Shown: piece by piece, positions 60,661-64,000 of the stretch
Layout: the number at the start of each line of letters is the position of its first letter
Numbering within the stretch: the stretch's first letter is position 1
Source: an uncultured Spartobacteria bacterium
GTDB taxonomy: Bacteria; Verrucomicrobiota; Verrucomicrobiia; Chthoniobacterales; Terrimicrobiaceae
NCBI GenBank assembly: GCA_937960895.1
Contig: CALCJD010000146.1
Span: forward strand, 62,001 to 126,000
Direction: 5' to 3'
Length of the DNA stretch: 64,000 bases
Made by a program: the position numbers and the translations under genes
The notes under the pieces: generated by a model
What the model saw: only the letters and a program-made list of their open reading frames with translations
Database searches by the model: none
Told to the model about the DNA's origin: nothing

Positions 60661-61875
60661 ATGCCCCCCGACGAAACCCTCTACCTGCTCACCTGCCAGG
60701 CCAGGCCCCACACCCCCGATCCCGCCGGCTGCCGCGGGGCCGACATCGTCGGTTATTTCCGGGCGGATTCCGGGGAGGAGGCCGAAAAACGCTTCCTGTC
60801 CGTTCTGCCCGGCGAGGGGTGGATTCCCGAACGGGAGATCCACTGCCATGTCGCCACCCGCGCCGACATTCCCGAGGTGTGCCTGCCCTATTTCGAGCAG
60901 GCTCTCGCGGAAGGCGCCTGCATCGTGGTCGGCCCCTGGGACGCAAACGGTGCGGCGAACAAACCTGCCCCGTCGGCAGAGCCTTCGGCCCCCTCCCGTC
61001 CGTCCGTCCCGGAGGAACCCGACGAACTCACCGCCATGATGATTTCCTCCGCCGAGCAGATCGTGCGATACGGAGCGGAGTCGCACATCCTCCTCGATTT
61101 CTCCGAGGACAGTCTGAACCGCCTGGACCGGCTGATTGTCCTCCTCCACCCCGACGGCGCCATCCTCGATTCCACGGCCATCGTCTACGCCGCCTACGTG
61201 GGGGAAGTCCTGCGCAGAAATCTGGGGGGAGAGTGGAAACACACGGAGGAACACGGACTGCATTTCGAGGGAACCAATTTCAAGGCCGGTCCCCTGAAAT
61301 GGACCCGGGACAAGTTTGCCGATCCGGCCGGAAATTCCCTCGCCGCCAAATACCGGGCCGTCAAAAGCCTCATCCAGGGCGGCGACGCCGCCCTTTCCAC
61401 CGTGCCGCCGCCCCCTGTCCCCGTTCCCGCCTCCGCCGAGGAGGAGGATCAGGAGGACGACGAGGACGTCCTCGCCTTGCAACGGGCTCCGCTGGTGGTC
61501 TGCCTGATGGTGGCCTCCGCCGAGGGAACCGTGGAACCGAAGGACGTCCTGAAATGGCGGGAACTCCTTCGCAAAAGCACCCGTCATCCCAACCGTCTGT
61601 TCAAACTCTCCGCCGGAGCGGCGCAGGTCAATTTTTGCGAAAACGTGGAACAGCTTCTGGAGACGGGATTGGTCTCCTGGCCGCTTTTTCTCCTTCAGAC
61701 GAAGGCGGCGGCGGAGCGGATTTCGCCTGAAGATTCTTCCGGCTACTGCCGGGCCCTCTATGACCTGGGGGAAACCGTGGCCAAATCCTCCGGAGGCTTC
61801 TGGGGATTTCGGGGAGTGAGCAAACGGGAAAAGGCCGCCCTTCGCATCGTGGCCCAATCCCTCGGGGTCGCCTGA
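60661..61875 (+). CDS. Protein of unknown function, possible TerB-like C-terminus
   Basis: A 404-residue soluble protein, not recognised. An N-terminal alpha/beta part (about 1-95) is separated by a Pro/Ser/Ala linker from a middle domain (about 115-240). The middle domain contains LDSTAIVYAAYVGEVLRRNLGG, reminiscent of small bacterial domains that act on peptide or DNA partners. After a second acidic linker (EEEDQEDDED) comes a helical domain with LVVCLMVASAEGTVEPKDVLKW, which resembles TerB-like helical bundles. This is a motif-level guess only. It is the last gene of the xseA operon, 41 bp after the GDPD gene. Confidence 0.7.
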   Translation: MPPDETLYLLTCQARPHTPDPAGCRGADIVGYFRADSGEEAEKRFLSVLPGEGWIPEREIHCHVATRADIPEVCLPYFEQALAEGACIVVGPWDANGAANKPAPSAEPSAPSRPSVPEEPDELTAMMISSAEQIVRYGAESHILLDFSEDSLNRLDRLIVLLHPDGAILDSTAIVYAAYVGEVLRRNLGGEWKHTEEHGLHFEGTNFKAGPLKWTRDKFADPAGNSLAAKYRAVKSLIQGGDAALSTVPPPPVPVPASAEEEDQEDDEDVLALQRAPLVVCLMVASAEGTVEPKDVLKWRELLRKSTRHPNRLFKLSAGAAQVNFCENVEQLLETGLVSWPLFLLQTKAAAERISPEDSSGYCRALYDLGETVAKSSGGFWGFRGVSKREKAALRIVAQSLGVA

Positions 61876-61957
61876 CCTCCGGGCCCGACGGCCCCATCGT
61901 CTGCCGTTCCTCCCAGGAAGGATCCCGCCGGGAACGGACAGGAGGGGGCCGAAAGGG

Positions 61958-61993
61958 GCGGCCGCGACGGGTTTTCTGCCGTTCGGCGGCCGC
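61958..61993. terminator. GC-rich hairpin between convergent genes
   Basis: Two copies of the self-palindromic GCGGCCGC (61958-61965, 61986-61993) flank an inner ACGG/CCGT pair, giving a strong potential stem. It lies in the 148-bp gap between the rightward unknown gene and the leftward TPR gene. No U-run follows, so its terminator role is uncertain. Confidence 0.35.
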
Positions 61994-62023
61994 GTTCCTT
62001 GAGAACCTTCGCGGCGATTTCGG

Positions 62024-63427
62024 TTACGACTCTCCGTAGGAACTTTCCACGCGTTCGGCCACGTCCCGATAGCCGTAGTCGACCTCGTAGATTTCCTTCA
62101 TGCAATTCAGCGACTTCTCCTTCTGGCCCATCTTCTCGTAGACCAGGCCGAGATTGTAGGTGATGTCCTTCTTGGTGTTGTCCATCGTGCTGAGCTCGCC
62201 CTTGGCCGTCTCGAGCGTGTTTGCCGCGAGGTCGTACATCCCGCGTTCGGAGTAGCAGCGCCCCAGCAGGTTCATGGCCTTCAGGCGGACATTGGGATTC
62301 TGCCGGGCCTTCTGCAGCTCCGGAATGGCGTCCTTGTAGTTGCCGAGGTTGACATGAATCTCCCCGAGTTCGAAACGGAACTGGAGATCGGTGGGGTTGC
62401 GTTCGACGCGCTTTTTGGCCTCTTCGAGGAGCAGGTTGGCCCGGTCCCGTTTGATCCCCTCAAGCTGCTCGATGTATTGCTTGGTCTCCTCCGCATCGGG
62501 ATTGGCCGCGATGTATTGTTCGTAACCCGCGATGGCGATGTCGTACTGTTTGAGCCGCAGGTCGGCCACCTTGCGGACCAGGGCCATGTCGGCACCCGCG
62601 GTGAGGTCGGCGGCGTATTTGTACCAGGCCACCGCATTGTCGAGATCCTCCTTTTGCTCGTAGAGCTCGGCCATCCGGCGGGCATGCTCGACGTTCTGGG
62701 GCTCCTTTTCGTATTTGGCGTAAAGCTCGGCCAGGAGGTTGTCGATCATCTCCTCGCTGCGGTGCACGCGGCTCTGCTGCTCGAGGGCCACGGCCTGCTC
62801 CTTGTCGCGAATGAGATCGCGATAGGTGGTGTCCTCCCGTTCCCACCCCCCCCGCTGCATGGAAGCGGCGGCGGCGGCATCCTTGCCCCCCTTCACGGCG
62901 GCCAGGTCGTTGGGCGTGACGTCGAGAATGCGATTGTAGACCTCCACCGCCTTGTCCGGCTGGCCGTTGTCCATGTAGAGCTTGGCCAGCTCGTGCATGG
63001 TTTTGGTGTCCTTGTTGTTTCCCTCAATGATGGTTTCGAGGGCAAAGATGGCGACCTCCGGCAACTTGGCAGCCAGGGCGGCTTCCTTCAGCAGCTGGTT
63101 GGCCTGCTGGTTGTGCGGCTCGTTTTCCAGAATCTTTTCCACGGCCTCCAAAGCGGCCTGGGGATCCTTTTTCACGAGGCTCTGCACCTTCATCACCGAA
63201 AACGAGGCGCTGGAAATCCCCCCCAGAAGCCCCTTCTTCCCGGCGGATTTCGCCACCGCGGCCTTGCGGGCCAGCTGACGTGCAAGGAGAAAGTCGGGGA
63301 AGTTCTTGAGAATCACCTGGAGGAGCTGAATCGCATAACCATAGTTGCGAAGCTCCATCGCACTCATGGCCTTAAGCCACATTGCCCGGTGGCTCTCTGG
63401 GAGGTCTTTTTCGGATTTTACTGCCAT
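62024..63427 (-). CDS. Tetratricopeptide-repeat protein
   Basis: A 467-residue protein made mostly of TPR helices. Examples are HELAKLYMDNGQPDKAVEVYNRIL, HARRMAELYEQKEDLDNAVAWY, RFELGEIHVNLGNYKDAI and NLGLVYEKMGQKEKSLNCM. A non-repeat segment near 70-90 (GKKGLLGGISSASFSVMK) separates the first helices. No signal peptide is present. It is a probable protein-interaction scaffold whose partner is unknown. It follows the small membrane-protein gene by 39 bp on the same strand. Confidence 0.88.
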   Translation of the reverse strand: MAVKSEKDLPESHRAMWLKAMSAMELRNYGYAIQLLQVILKNFPDFLLARQLARKAAVAKSAGKKGLLGGISSASFSVMKVQSLVKKDPQAALEAVEKILENEPHNQQANQLLKEAALAAKLPEVAIFALETIIEGNNKDTKTMHELAKLYMDNGQPDKAVEVYNRILDVTPNDLAAVKGGKDAAAAASMQRGGWEREDTTYRDLIRDKEQAVALEQQSRVHRSEEMIDNLLAELYAKYEKEPQNVEHARRMAELYEQKEDLDNAVAWYKYAADLTAGADMALVRKVADLRLKQYDIAIAGYEQYIAANPDAEETKQYIEQLEGIKRDRANLLLEEAKKRVERNPTDLQFRFELGEIHVNLGNYKDAIPELQKARQNPNVRLKAMNLLGRCYSERGMYDLAANTLETAKGELSTMDNTKKDITYNLGLVYEKMGQKEKSLNCMKEIYEVDYGYRDVAERVESSYGES

Positions 63428-63466
63428 AGGTAAGAGGTTAACACAGAATCACAAGGGAAGTCAGTT

Positions 63467-63751
63467 TTAACCGCCGACGGAGGGATTCTCCCCCTCGCCC
63501 GGCGGATTGGCGGAAGGGGGCGCAGGGGTGGGCGCAGGCGGCGGCGTCACGGAAAGCGGCGCGGGAGTCGGCGTCGGAGCCGCTTCCTTCCCTCCTCCGA
63601 TCAGGGAAGCGACAAAATTTTCAAAGTTTCGGAATTCCCCCGGCACCCCGGCGACAAATCCCCCCGGACCATGCTCAAAGAGAACCACAAAGCCGAAGGT
63701 GAACACCGCCAGCAGGACCGCCCGCAGAAGAAAGGTGAACAGCCCCATCAT
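63467..63751 (-). CDS. Small membrane protein with Pro-rich tail
   Basis: A 94-residue protein: one TM helix (about 4-25, LFTFLLRAVLLAVFTFGFVVLF), a short soluble section and a Pro/Ala/Thr-rich C-terminus (APTPTPAPLSVTPPPAPTPAPP). No family was recognised. Its ATG overlaps the stop of the upstream epimerase-like gene by 4 bases, implying coupled translation. Confidence 0.65.
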   Translation of the reverse strand: MMGLFTFLLRAVLLAVFTFGFVVLFEHGPGGFVAGVPGEFRNFENFVASLIGGGKEAAPTPTPAPLSVTPPPAPTPAPPSANPPGEGENPSVGG

Positions 63752-64000
63752 GAGAAAAATCCGGGGCGAATCGAAAAGCCCCGCGTCAGGGTTTGTCCGG
63801 CCGGGATCACCTGAATGCCCGCCTTTTGCTCAAAAGGCACCGGCGGGTTGCTGTCCGGCAACCCCCAGCAAGGTTCGACGCAAAGGAACGGGTTCATGTC
63901 CGACCAGAGAGTAAGGAACGGAACTTCAGAAAAGTCGAGCACGACACGCCGTCCGGATTCAAAATCTTCCAGCGTAAAAACCCTGTTTGGAACGCCCTCA
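63748..64000 (-). CDS. Aldose 1-epimerase-like protein (C-terminus only)
   Basis: Only the last 83 residues lie in the window; the gene begins beyond position 64000. The segment VPFLTLWSDMNPFLCVEPCWGLPDS and the ending IQVIPAGQTLTRGFSI are characteristic of the galactose-mutarotase-fold family, which interconverts sugar anomers. The C-terminus and stop are intact, overlapping the next gene by 4 bases. Confidence 0.82.
   Translation of the reverse strand, partial: EGVPNRVFTLEDFESGRRVVLDFSEVPFLTLWSDMNPFLCVEPCWGLPDSNPPVPFEQKAGIQVIPAGQTLTRGFSIRPGFFS

Overview
This is a GC-rich, gene-dense bacterial chromosome segment. The gene content points to a Gram-negative member of the PVC group, most likely Verrucomicrobiota (Opitutae-like). 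It has an outer-membrane porin, a LolC/E-type permease, lipoproteins, an autotransporter-type beta-strand repeat protein with a PEP-CTERM tail, GntR/LacI-chimeric sugar regulators, and an McsA-McsB-ClpC protein-arginine-kinase locus. The lineage is inferred from gene content, not from a marker-gene tree. I saw no rRNA, tRNA, IS element, prophage or CRISPR array.

Layout. 1-7406: two glutamate synthase large-subunit genes face away from each other across a 519-bp regulatory gap, and the right-hand one is followed by gltD. 7468-9754: fumC with a clear terminator, and a HAD-type phosphatase lipoprotein. 9842-14845: a leftward protein quality-control operon (ilvE-like, mcsA, mcsB, clpC) ending in a strong terminator. 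15013-16612: a small secreted protein and transaldolase. 16739-19908: an unusual beta-helix/AAA-like/zinc-ribbon protein translationally coupled to a serine hydrolase. 19964-23743: a leftward amidohydrolase / APC permease / secreted-protein operon. 24044-24637: infC with an AUU start. 24994-27049: an ECF sigma factor, a one-TM anti-sigma-like protein and an HtrA-like protein that has lost two of its three catalytic residues. 27084-32240: dusB, a class A PBP whose transpeptidase motifs are degenerate, and an OprB-type porin. 32339-37412: glycogen synthase, obg, an MFS transporter and a LolC/E permease. 37431-42477: an envelope/extracellular block containing an SFPD-repeat protein, a short membrane protein, an SPW-repeat protein, a LamG protein lacking its 5' end, and a frameshifted PEP-CTERM repeat protein. 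42554-49115: two paralogous regulators, a GH38 alpha-mannosidase and an enolase-superfamily enzyme, which look like a sugar-utilisation locus. 49132-56853: cell-envelope and maintenance genes (FUSC transporter, L,D-transpeptidase, DUF4112, uracil-DNA glycosylase, PPK2, KUP). 56972-61875: a tight rightward operon xseA-bioB-rpiB-gdpD-unknown. 62024-64000: a TPR protein, a small membrane protein and the C-terminus of an aldose 1-epimerase-like protein.

The most distinctive theme is the clustering of proteins that keep a recognisable enzyme fold but have lost key catalytic residues: the AAA-like domain at 16739-18922, the HtrA-like protein at 26000-27049, and the PBP1A transpeptidase domain at 28131-30749. 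The first of these, fused to a beta-helix and a zinc ribbon and coupled to a serine hydrolase, is the best candidate for an undescribed system.
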